DNA from: Labilithrix sp.
Lineage (GTDB): Bacteria > Myxococcota_A > Polyangia > Polyangiales > Polyangiaceae
DNA length: 33,871 bases
Direction of reading: 5' to 3'
Assembly (NCBI GenBank): GCA_019637175.1
Contig: JAHBWD010000082.1
Location: 1-33,871, forward strand
The stretch's first letter is position 1, and each line of letters starts with the position of its first letter. Positions 8,124 through 15,598 of the stretch are shown in pieces. The notes below the pieces were generated by a model. The model made no database searches. It had not been told where the DNA came from and worked only from the letters and a program-made list of their open reading frames with translations. A program made the translations under genes and the position numbers.

Positions 8124-11100
8124 CTACCGGCGCCTGCGGCGGAGCGCGAGGAGCGCGAGGGCGCCGAGGCCGGCGGCGGCGGGCGTTGCGGGCGACGGCG
8201 CGCCGGCGGTCTTGCACCCACAAGCGGCGCCGCTCGCCGAGAGATCGGTCGGATCGGGCGCGGTCACCGCGACCTCGACGCGCGAAGCCGGGCTGAGCAG
8301 CGCGCCGTCGTGCGCACGGAGCGCGAACCGGAGCGTGACCGGCTCGAGCACGTCGGGCGCGTCGAGCTCGAGCCGCCCCGACCCGTCGTCCTTCATGGTC
8401 ACGAGCGGGCCGGTCTCCTGCGACCACACGAACGTGATCGGCAGGCCCTCCGGATGGCTGCCGCTGCCCTGGAGGACGACGAGCGACTTCGGCTTGACCG
8501 TCTTGCCCTCGCCCGCAGAGACGACGGGACCCCGCTCGTCGCAGTAGTCGGCGTGGGGCACGAAGCCCCAGAACGGCTTGCTCGTGATGCCGTCGAGCGC
8601 GATCTCGTCGATCTCCCATCCGGGCGCGCCGGTGAAGCCGGTGCCCGTGCCCACGAGGAAGCGGATCTGGACCGCTTCGGGGTGCTCCTTCAGATCGACC
8701 GCGATGCGCGACGTGATCCACGCGTCGGGGTAGCCCTTGCTCCTGTTGCCGTACGCCTTGCGACCCTTGAGCGGGTTGTCGCCGCGGCCGGTCGTGGAGA
8801 GCGTCGTGTTGTAGTCGACGGCGCCGAAGGTGCTGATGTCCTTCCACGTCCTGCCGTCGGTGCTCACCTCGACGACGCCGCCGTCGATGTCGGCCATGCG
8901 GCGCGTCGAGAAGCGGAACGAGTGCCGGTGCTTGAACGAGAGCTCGAAGGTCGTTCCCTCGATCGTGAACTTCGGCGACGTGAGGCGATGCTCGGCGGCC
9001 TCGGTGTTGTTGGGGATCACCCACTTGCCGTCGAAGCCCGACGTCACGCGCGACCAGCGCTTCGTGACGCTCGTCGTGTCGTCGGTCGAGACCGACCACG
9101 AGGTCTTCGTGGTGTCGACGCGATCGATCGTCGACGACTCGGCCTCCTCGTCGGCGTTGTAGCGCGTCTCGACGCCGATCTTCTGCACCCGCCCCTCACC
9201 GAAGCTGGGATCGCTCACCGCGACGTCGATGGTGAAGGGCTTGGTCGCCTCGCCCGCTTTGATCTGCGCGAGCACCGTCACCTTCGTCGTCTCGAACGGT
9301 TTGAGCGGCGCGAGCTTGACGCTGTCGCCGTCGGGGAAGGCGACGGCTCCCATCGACGACGAGAGCTTCGCCGTGGGCTCGGCGAGCGCGCCCGGGCCGG
9401 CGTTGCGCACGGTCATCGTGATCGTGCCGATCTCGCCGTCATCCATGATGCCGTCGTGATCGCAGCTGATGACGTCGTCGACGATCTTGGCGTCGGCGAT
9501 CTGCACGTCGTTGCCGACGAAGTAGCTCTCCTTCACGCCCTGGTTCGAAGTGCTGTCTTTCGGCGGCCCCTCGGCGCCCACGCCGGCGCCGCGGCGGCCG
9601 AACGCCTCCCAGAACGCGCGGAAGTCCTTCTCGTCGACCGCGAAGGCGGCCGCGAGCAGCGCGTCGCGCCCCTCGAGCAGCGTCGGATCCGGCGGCGTGA
9701 GCTTGAGCGAAGCGACGAGGTATCGCTTCATCTTCTCTTGCGCCTGCGCGAACGTGTGCCGCGGGTCGCGCAGGAGGGCGACGTAGCACTCCCAGAGCAT
9801 CGTCGCCCACACCTCGCCCGTCGAGTGGACCTCGGCGTTGAAGCTGCCGTCTTCGCCGAAGCTGATGGGGACGTTCGACGGGAGCGGCGTGCCGTTCGCG
9901 ATGTGCTTGAACGTCAGCGGATCCTTCGTCTGATCGACCGAGTAGGGCACGCGGCGGATGCCGAAGTAGTAGTCGGAGCCCTGGCCCAGCGTCGCGTAGG
10001 CGCCTTTCGAGTACGCCCCGTTCCAGTTCGCGCCGACGGGCACGAGCAGATCGTCTTGACGCGCCATCAAGAGGAGCGCCGTGAAGTCGCCCCAGCCTTC
10101 ACCGAGGCCGCCGGCCTGGTTCGTGGTGAGGCCGTTGCCGTCGCCGACGAGACGCGACGAGAGCACGTGGCCCCACTCGTGCGCCACGATCGACGTGTCG
10201 AGCGATCCGTCGAGATCGGTCTGGAGCTGGCGGTGCATCGTGACGGTCGCGCCCGCGGGGATAGCCGCTTGGAGCGCGACGCCGTCGGCGAGCGCGAGCG
10301 AGAGGATCGGGATCGAGATCGCGCCCGACGTGCCGCCCATGAACGGCGGGATCGTCGGCTGCGCCGACGACGCGACGTTCGCGATGATGACGCCGATGCC
10401 GCCGGCGGCCTGGACGTTCTGCGCCTTCTGCACGAACGAGCACGTGCCGCGATGCGCGAGGACGATCTTGCCGCTCACGTTCGTCGCGAGCGGCTCGCAC
10501 GCGTCGGCGTCGCCCGAGTCGTCGACCGCGAGGGCGACGCTCCCGGCGACGTCGAACTGATCGTTGCCGAAGCCGGCGAGCCCGACCGCCTTCACGCCGG
10601 CGATGTTCGCCGGCGCGGTGACCGTGAGGTTCGCCGCGCTCGGTCCGGAGAAGACGTACATCTGGATGCGCGGCGACGCGCCGTCGGAGGGGACCGTCGC
10701 GTCGGCGTTGTTGCGCCCGCCGTAGTCTTGCGCCTCGGCGCGCAGCGGATCGCGGCCAGTGCCGCCGCGCCCGAAGTTCTCCGTCTGGTGGTTGCCCGAC
10801 TTCTCGTCGTAGCCGGCGTCGTAGTACCAGTCGTGGAGGAAGTTCGTGACGTAGAAGAGGTGCACCGCGGCGGCAGACGTGGACGTCGGGGTCGCGCCGG
10901 GCGATTGCGACGTGTCGTACTGGTAATCCCAGGTCGACTCGCTCGTGGGCGCGGGGAACGCGTCGCCGCCGATGCCGTCGGGCGCGAGGAGATCGGCGTA
11001 GGCGCGGACGTTGTTGCCCGAGGTCGTGGTCGCGCCCGGAGGAAGCCACGGATCGTTCTTCGAGAAGGGGAAGTTCTGGAGCGTGACGAGCTCGGTCGAC

Positions 11101-11990
11101 CCGAAGACCGGCTTCATCCCGTCGACGAGGCCGGTCGGGTGAGGCGCGTAGCCGTTGCCTTGCGGGCCGTCGAACGGGAGCTGCGTCTCGGCGCTCGCGT
11201 AGACGCGATAGGTGAACGCGTCGTGCTTGACGAGATCGTTCGCGAAGAGGACGCGCCCGTCGGTCGCGGAGACGACGAACGACCACGCCGGCGCCGGCAG
11301 TCCCCCACGCGTACGTGGGGCCCCTCGCGCGAGCTCGATCTCGACGTAGTAGGCGGGCTCGACGCCGTCGGCGTAGGGATAGAAGACCTTCTTCACGCGC
11401 GCGGGCATGCCGAGCACGGGCGAGGTGAAGAGCTCGTAGTCGTCGTGGACGTCGATCGCGGTGAAGCTCGTCGTGTCGCCGACCATCGCCGCGTACGCGT
11501 CGGCGAGGGCCGTGCGGCGATCGCGCGTGAAGGGACGATCGGCGCCGGCGAGCGACTTCGCGAGCAGCCCCGACGCGGAGACCGGCTCGAACGCGGCGTT
11601 CATCGAGATCGCGAGGCTCGCGCGGAACACGTCGACGTCGAAGACGCGCTGCTTGTAGCGCGCGATCACCGCGCCCGCCTGACGCATGTCATGGAGCTCG
11701 GGCGCGCTCACCGCGGAGAGGGCGGCGGGCGAGAGGCCGAAGGTCGGGACGAGGCCGTGCAGCGTGACCGAGGCCGCTTCGGCCGCGCTCTCGAATCGAA
11801 CGCCGTCTTGCTTCGAGAGCCAGACGAAGCTCGGCGCTCCGAGGCGCGCGTCGCGATGCGCGACGAACGCGCGGACCGGATCGGCGACGGGAGGCGCGAC
11901 GGCCTCCTCCTTCTTCTTCCGATCGGACGAGGCGCAGGCGGTGAGGACCAGCGCGCCGAGGAGCGCAGCACGGAGAAATCGGTTCTTCAT
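8124..11990 (-). CDS. Secreted M36-like (fungalysin-type) zinc metallopeptidase with PA domain and MYXO-CTERM tail
   Basis: A 1288-residue exported protease. ATG 11990 (MKNRFLR) starts a lipoprotein-type signal peptide ending LTAC. A long propeptide region runs to about residue 300. A PA domain (about 480-590, with HRGTCSF and IPILSLALADG) is inserted before the zinc site HEWGH (604-608, His604/Glu605/His608), and the second Glu is in GEGWGDF (Glu631). This is the peptidase M36 arrangement. Beyond the catalytic domain lie a beta-rich region with CARDB-like sequence (IVDDVISCDHDGIMDDGE), a concanavalin-like region and an Ig/PKD-like domain (about 1153-1240). The C-terminus has Cys1257-Gly-Cys1259, a hydrophobic helix and a final run of Arg, the MYXO-CTERM layout that myxosortases process for surface anchoring. 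Probably matured by propeptide removal. Upstream is tesB (74 bp). Confidence 0.93.
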   Translation of the reverse strand: MKNRFLRAALLGALVLTACASSDRKKKEEAVAPPVADPVRAFVAHRDARLGAPSFVWLSKQDGVRFESAAEAASVTLHGLVPTFGLSPAALSAVSAPELHDMRQAGAVIARYKQRVFDVDVFRASLAISMNAAFEPVSASGLLAKSLAGADRPFTRDRRTALADAYAAMVGDTTSFTAIDVHDDYELFTSPVLGMPARVKKVFYPYADGVEPAYYVEIELARGAPRTRGGLPAPAWSFVVSATDGRVLFANDLVKHDAFTYRVYASAETQLPFDGPQGNGYAPHPTGLVDGMKPVFGSTELVTLQNFPFSKNDPWLPPGATTTSGNNVRAYADLLAPDGIGGDAFPAPTSESTWDYQYDTSQSPGATPTSTSAAAVHLFYVTNFLHDWYYDAGYDEKSGNHQTENFGRGGTGRDPLRAEAQDYGGRNNADATVPSDGASPRIQMYVFSGPSAANLTVTAPANIAGVKAVGLAGFGNDQFDVAGSVALAVDDSGDADACEPLATNVSGKIVLAHRGTCSFVQKAQNVQAAGGIGVIIANVASSAQPTIPPFMGGTSGAISIPILSLALADGVALQAAIPAGATVTMHRQLQTDLDGSLDTSIVAHEWGHVLSSRLVGDGNGLTTNQAGGLGEGWGDFTALLLMARQDDLLVPVGANWNGAYSKGAYATLGQGSDYYFGIRRVPYSVDQTKDPLTFKHIANGTPLPSNVPISFGEDGSFNAEVHSTGEVWATMLWECYVALLRDPRHTFAQAQEKMKRYLVASLKLTPPDPTLLEGRDALLAAAFAVDEKDFRAFWEAFGRRGAGVGAEGPPKDSTSNQGVKESYFVGNDVQIADAKIVDDVISCDHDGIMDDGEIGTITMTVRNAGPGALAEPTAKLSSSMGAVAFPDGDSVKLAPLKPFETTKVTVLAQIKAGEATKPFTIDVAVSDPSFGEGRVQKIGVETRYNADEEAESSTIDRVDTTKTSWSVSTDDTTSVTKRWSRVTSGFDGKWVIPNNTEAAEHRLTSPKFTIEGTTFELSFKHRHSFRFSTRRMADIDGGVVEVSTDGRTWKDISTFGAVDYNTTLSTTGRGDNPLKGRKAYGNRSKGYPDAWITSRIAVDLKEHPEAVQIRFLVGTGTGFTGAPGWEIDEIALDGITSKPFWGFVPHADYCDERGPVVSAGEGKTVKPKSLVVLQGSGSHPEGLPITFVWSQETGPLVTMKDDGSGRLELDAPDVLEPVTLRFALRAHDGALLSPASRVEVAVTAPDPTDLSASGAACGCKTAGAPSPATPAAAGLGALALLALRRRRR

Positions 11991-12064
11991 GACGGCTTCG
12001 GCCGTCGTTTCGCACCGTTGCGCTCGCGAGTCCAGTCCTCCGTGGGCCGCACGCGCGCCGCAGA

Positions 12065-12928
12065 TCACTTTCGCATGCGGATCAGCCCCTCCTGGGTGAC
12101 CGACGCCACGAGCCTCCCGTCACGCGCGAACACGCGGCCTCTGGCGAGCCCGCGCGCGCCGTGCGCCGCCTGGCTCTCGAGCACGTAGAGGAGCCACTCG
12201 TCGACGCGAAACGGCTGATGAAACCACATCACGTGATCGAGGCTCGCGACCTGCATCCCCGGCGTGAGCCACGAGACGCCGTGGGGCAGGAGCGCCGTCG
12301 TGATGAGCGAATGATCCGAGGCGTAGGCGAGCAAGTAGCGGTGGAGCGCGGGATCGTCGGGCAATCGATCGACGGTTCGAAACCAGACCATGCGCTCCGG
12401 CGGGCGCTTGGTCGGACGGAACGGATCTTCCTCCGGCTCGATCGGGCGGTGCTCGAACGGGCGCTCGGCGAGCGCGCGCTGCAAGAGCGGCGGCGGGATC
12501 TTGTCGGCCATCGCGCTCGCGCGCTCCTGCTCGGTCTTCAGCGACTCGGGCGGCGGCGCCCACGGGGCTTCGTCGAAGTGCTCGAAGCCGGGCTCTTCGA
12601 TCTGGAACGACGCCGCGAGGTTGAAGATCGCCTTGCCGCTCTGCACCGCGACGACGCGACGCGTGGTGAACGACGTGCCGTCGCGGATGCGGTCGACCTC
12701 GTAGACGATCGGCTTGGTGACGTCGCCCGGGCGAAGGAAGTACGAGTGCAGCGAGTGGACGTGCCGCTCCGAAGGGACCGTCTGCACCGCCGCGGAGAGC
12801 GCCTGGCCGAGCACCTGACCGCCGTACACGGTGCCCCAGCCGAGATCCTGGCTCTGCCCGCGAAAGAGATCCTCCTCGATCTTCTCGAGCGCGAGGAGCT
12901 TCACCAGCTCGGCGAGCGTCTCGTTCAT
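12065..12928 (-). CDS. tesB: Acyl-CoA thioesterase II
   Basis: A 287-residue double-hotdog thioesterase, almost exactly the length of Escherichia coli TesB (286). It hydrolyses acyl-CoA to free fatty acid and CoA in the cytoplasm. The N-terminal hotdog has LGWGTVYGGQVLGQAL and HSLHSYFLRPGD. The C-terminal hotdog has YASDHSLI and ASLDHVMWFHQPFRVDEWLLY. The catalytic set aligns as Asp205, Ser229 (Thr in the E. coli enzyme) and Gln279 (TQEG). The frame is open far upstream, but ATG 12928 shares its A with the TGA of the preceding gene (TGATG junction), which implies translational coupling and settles the start. Confidence 0.95.
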   Translation of the reverse strand: MNETLAELVKLLALEKIEEDLFRGQSQDLGWGTVYGGQVLGQALSAAVQTVPSERHVHSLHSYFLRPGDVTKPIVYEVDRIRDGTSFTTRRVVAVQSGKAIFNLAASFQIEEPGFEHFDEAPWAPPPESLKTEQERASAMADKIPPPLLQRALAERPFEHRPIEPEEDPFRPTKRPPERMVWFRTVDRLPDDPALHRYLLAYASDHSLITTALLPHGVSWLTPGMQVASLDHVMWFHQPFRVDEWLLYVLESQAAHGARGLARGRVFARDGRLVASVTQEGLIRMRK

Positions 12929-13443
12929 CACTCGCGCGCCGCGCGCGCTTTGACCGCGCGATCGAGATCGTAGAGCAGCGCCGCGACCACGACCCAGCCG
13001 AGCGTGTGGACGCCGGCGCGCACGCCTTCGCCGAACGGCCAGGTGAAGGCGCGCGCGAGGCCCATGACGCTCGAGTCTTCGGGAGGAGAGACGATCATCC
13101 AGACGAAGATCATGAACGTGGTCGCGAAGAAGATGACGAGCCACGCGTAGACGCCCGCCCAGAGCGACGAGACGCCCGGGAGGAGGCCGCGCGCGACCGT
13201 GGTGTCGCGATCGGCGTGATCGAGGAACGCGTGGACGCCGTGATGGAGGATCGCGACGAGGGGGATCGGCGACGTCCAGAGCGCGAGGTAGCCGAGCGCG
13301 GCGAGGCGCGGCGACTCCTCGCCGATCTCGATGAGCCGGGGCAAGACCGAAGCGACGAACCCGCCCAAGAGGCCCATGAAGAGGTAGAGGAAGACGGCGC
13401 TCATCCACGAGGCCGGACGCGGAACGAACGGGACTGTCGACAT
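12928..13443 (-). CDS. Four-helix membrane protein, unknown function
   Basis: A 171-residue protein with four predicted membrane segments (about 13-35, 48-70, 95-117 and 140-160). Short polar loops include LIEIGEESPR and DHADRDTTVARG, and the C-terminus DLDRAVKARAARE is charged. GGGAGG five bases before ATG 13443 is a strong ribosome-binding site. It is translationally coupled to tesB through a one-base overlap, so it may act in lipid or acyl-CoA metabolism, but that is only inference from position. The family is not recognised. It is divergent from the Lys/Pro/Ala-rich anchored protein, with 121 bp between the start codons. Confidence 0.8.
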   Translation of the reverse strand: MSTVPFVPRPASWMSAVFLYLFMGLLGGFVASVLPRLIEIGEESPRLAALGYLALWTSPIPLVAILHHGVHAFLDHADRDTTVARGLLPGVSSLWAGVYAWLVIFFATTFMIFVWMIVSPPEDSSVMGLARAFTWPFGEGVRAGVHTLGWVVVAALLYDLDRAVKARAARE

Positions 13444-13564
13444 CGGAGCCTCCCGGCAGCTGAGCCATTCTGCCCGTTTTCCGGGGATTTTGTGCCTCGA
13501 CGTGATCGCGACTGCTGGAAAAGCGCCAAGAGGGGCCTCAGTCTCGTACTCTGCGGTTCGGGAT

Positions 13565-14848
13565 ATGAACAACACGCAGATCCTCATCGCGGTCATCGCC
13601 GTGATCCTGGTCGCCATCTTCCTGTGGATGTCGCGACGGGACGACGAAGAGCCTACGGCAAGCAAGGAGACCGCGAAGCCCGCGCGCAAGGAACCGGAGC
13701 CGAGCCCGAAGCCCGCAGCCGCGAAGGCAAAGGAGGCGAAGGAGCCGGAGAAGGAAGCCGAGCCCGCGAAGGTCGACGCCAAGTCGGAGCCACCGAAGGC
13801 CGAAGCGAAGGCAGAGCCGAAGGTCGAGGCCAAGGAATCCAACGAGGCGAAAGAGCCGCCGAAGGAGGAGCCCAAGGCGGAGGCGCCGAAGCCTACGAAG
13901 GCCGAAGCTCCGAAGGCCGAAGCTCCGAAGGTGGAGGCCCCGAAGAAGGTCGAAGAGCTCGAAGGTCCGCCCGAGCCGGAGCGCCCCGAGCCGAAGCCCG
14001 AGCCGAAGCCTGCTGCCGTCACCATCCCCGCGCCGGCGCTCCCGAAAGCGGCCGAGCCGATCAAGACGCCGGTGAGCGAGAGCTTCGTCTCTTCTGCGTC
14101 GGTGAAGGTCGCCGAGCCGCTCTCGCAGCCCGCGCAGCGTGCAGCCCCGCCGCCGCTGAAGAAACCGGTCGCGCCTCCGATCGGACCGGCTGCGAAGGCG
14201 GCGCCGCCCGCCGCGAAGGTCGAGCCCGCGAAGCCCGTCGTGACGACGCCGCCGAAGCCGGCGCCCGCCGTCTCGAAGCCGGCGCCCGCGCCTGCGCCGA
14301 AGCCTGCTCCGGCGCCGAAGCCTGCCGAGCCGGCCAAGGCGGCGCCGAAGGACGAGTTCGATCTCTCGCTCGCCGATCTCGACTCGAGCCCGAAGATCCC
14401 CGCGCAGTCGGGCCCGCCCGCGCCCGCGGCCAAGCCCGTCGCGCCTCCGCCCGAGCCTGCACCTGCACCTGCACCTACGCCCGCGGCTGCTGCTGCGCCC
14501 GTGGCGACGGCGCTCGCCGGTCGACCCGCCCCCTCGGGCGAGACCGCCGAGCTCGAGAAGTCCGATCCGAAGCACGCGTCCGCGCGCCGCTTCGCGCGCG
14601 TCGCCGTGAGCGAGATCAAGCTCTATCACGAGGAAGAAGTGAAGGCCGGGCGCGCCGCCAAGGATCTCTGGAAGCGCCTCAACCAAGACATCTCGATGTC
14701 GATCCAGACGTACGAGAAGCGCGTCCCTCAAGAGGTCCGCGATCGCTTCGACTACCTCTACGACGAGCTCGTTCGACAGCTCGCCGAGGGCGATCCCTCG
14801 CTGCTCGGCTCCGACGCGCCGACGAGCACCTCGCCGCAGAAGAAGTGA
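13565..14848 (+). CDS. Membrane-anchored Lys/Pro/Ala/Glu-rich protein with conserved C-terminal helical domain
   Basis: A 427-residue protein. ATG 13565 is chosen because MNNTQILIAVIAVILVAIFL is an N-terminal membrane anchor; an earlier in-frame start at 13490 adds unlikely sequence. Residues about 28-330 are low complexity, with KPEP, KAEAP and PAPAP units; two adjacent 15-bp copies (about 13902-13931) encode the same KAEAP unit. Such a region probably forms an extended spacer. Residues about 340-415 are a compact alpha-helical domain (HASARRFARVAVSEIKLYHEEEV, then YEKRVPQEVRDRFDYLYDELVRQLAEGDPSLLG) that I recall as a recurrent deltaproteobacterial/myxobacterial module without assigned function. 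Overall it resembles TonB-like or spacer proteins only in composition. It ends 25 bp from the convergent toxin gene. Confidence 0.82.
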   Translation: MNNTQILIAVIAVILVAIFLWMSRRDDEEPTASKETAKPARKEPEPSPKPAAAKAKEAKEPEKEAEPAKVDAKSEPPKAEAKAEPKVEAKESNEAKEPPKEEPKAEAPKPTKAEAPKAEAPKVEAPKKVEELEGPPEPERPEPKPEPKPAAVTIPAPALPKAAEPIKTPVSESFVSSASVKVAEPLSQPAQRAAPPPLKKPVAPPIGPAAKAAPPAAKVEPAKPVVTTPPKPAPAVSKPAPAPAPKPAPAPKPAEPAKAAPKDEFDLSLADLDSSPKIPAQSGPPAPAAKPVAPPPEPAPAPAPTPAAAAAPVATALAGRPAPSGETAELEKSDPKHASARRFARVAVSEIKLYHEEEVKAGRAAKDLWKRLNQDISMSIQTYEKRVPQEVRDRFDYLYDELVRQLAEGDPSLLGSDAPTSTSPQKK

Positions 14849-14873
14849 CGGCGCGCGCGCTGCGGCGTCCGAC

Positions 14874-15260
14874 TCAGACGCCGAGCACGCGGACCGACGG
14901 GAAGTGAACGCCGAGCAACTCGAGATCTTCGACGTCCTGCGTGAGCACGGTGCCCCCGCGCAATGCGGCGGTCGCCATGACCGCCGCGTCGATGGACCGC
15001 CGCGCATCGACGCTCCTCAGCTCGGCGAGCGCCTCGCCCGCGGCCTTGGCGATCGGTAGCGACAGCGGCTCGATCGAGACGGCCCGCAGAATCCTCTCCC
15101 TGACGTCGTTTCGTCCGCGCCACCACTCGAGGATGACGGGCATCGGCACCGCGATCACCGCCCGCCCGAGGCGCACGAGATCGAGGAACCTGAGCGCGCG
15201 CTGCTGTCCTCTTTCGGCTGCGATGAGGGCCCCCGTATCGAAGACGTAGCGCACGATCAC
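14874..15260 (-). CDS. PIN-domain ribonuclease toxin (VapC-like)
   Basis: A 128-residue PIN-domain protein, the usual VapC size. Its start codon GTG at 15260 overlaps the TGA of the antitoxin gene (GTGA, four bases). The acidic Mg-binding residues are in place: Asp8 in YVFDTGALIAAE, Glu45 in VILEWWRG, Asp91 in RSIDAAVMATAA and Asp109 in VLTQDVEDLELL. VapC toxins are site-specific RNases, often cutting tRNA or rRNA, and are held inactive by the cognate VapB. The frame is open to 15386, but that extension lies inside the antitoxin gene. The target RNA cannot be predicted from this sequence. Confidence 0.9.
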   Translation of the reverse strand: MIVRYVFDTGALIAAERGQQRALRFLDLVRLGRAVIAVPMPVILEWWRGRNDVRERILRAVSIEPLSLPIAKAAGEALAELRSVDARRSIDAAVMATAALRGGTVLTQDVEDLELLGVHFPSVRVLGV

Positions 15261-15562
15261 GCAGCCCGCCGGCGGGCCCTCGGACGCGCGGCCGCCTTCG
15301 GCTTCGTCGTGGCCTTCAGCTCTCGGGCGACCTGGGCCTCGAAGTCCTCCGCCTCGGCCGCGGACATCGGCTCGACGCCGAACCACTCCAGGACCTCACC
15401 CGCAGCCGCACGGCGGTCGAGCTCCCTCGCCATGGCGGCGACGAGCGCCGACACGTTCCCGTGGTAGTTGCGGTCGGCCTCGGCCTTCAGCATCCGCTTC
15501 GTCGCACGATCGACGGAGACGGAGAAAGTCTCGGTCGGCCCACGATGTCGTTGCCGCTTCAT
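15257..15562 (-). CDS. VapB-type ribbon-helix-helix-like antitoxin
   Basis: A 101-residue protein directly upstream of and overlapping the PIN toxin gene. Residues about 11-55 (TFSVSVDRATKRMLKAEADRNY, NVSALVAAMARELDRRAAAG) fit a ribbon-helix-helix DNA-binding unit: one short strand followed by two helices. The middle part (EWFGVEPMSAAEAEDFEAQVAREL) is the likely toxin-binding segment. The C-terminus is a basic Lys/Ala/Pro/Arg tail. The ATG at 15562 sits two bases from a perfect palindrome (15565-15581), the probable autoregulatory operator. No ribosome-binding site fits between them. The family name VapB is inferred mainly from context. Confidence 0.85.
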   Translation of the reverse strand: MKRQRHRGPTETFSVSVDRATKRMLKAEADRNYHGNVSALVAAMARELDRRAAAGEVLEWFGVEPMSAAEAEDFEAQVARELKATTKPKAAARPRARRRAA

Positions 15563-15564
15563 GT

Positions 15565-15581
15565 TGCTATCTAAGATAGCA
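15565..15581 (-). promoter_or_regulatory. Palindromic operator/promoter of the VapBC-type operon
   Basis: TGCTATCT-A-AGATAGCA is a perfect 8-bp inverted repeat with a one-base centre, conspicuously AT-rich in this GC-rich DNA, and it ends two bases before the antitoxin ATG. Read on the minus strand it contains TAGATA, which could be a -10 element placing transcription start at or next to the ATG (leaderless message). No convincing -35 is visible. An antitoxin or toxin-antitoxin complex bound here would block transcription. Confidence 0.7.
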
Positions 15582-15598
15582 CGTCGCCGAGCGAGCGC

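Noticed and set aside
11303..11320. Perfect 7-bp stem with four-base loop (CCCCACG/CGTGGGG)
   Set aside because: It lies inside the coding region of the metallopeptidase and keeps the frame; one such stem in very GC-rich DNA is expected by chance.
8310..12188. A 1292-codon open frame on the plus strand opposite the metallopeptidase
   Set aside because: It is Arg/Glu/Val-rich with no domain or start signal. The opposite strand encodes a complete M36-type enzyme, and GC-rich codon bias leaves antisense frames open.
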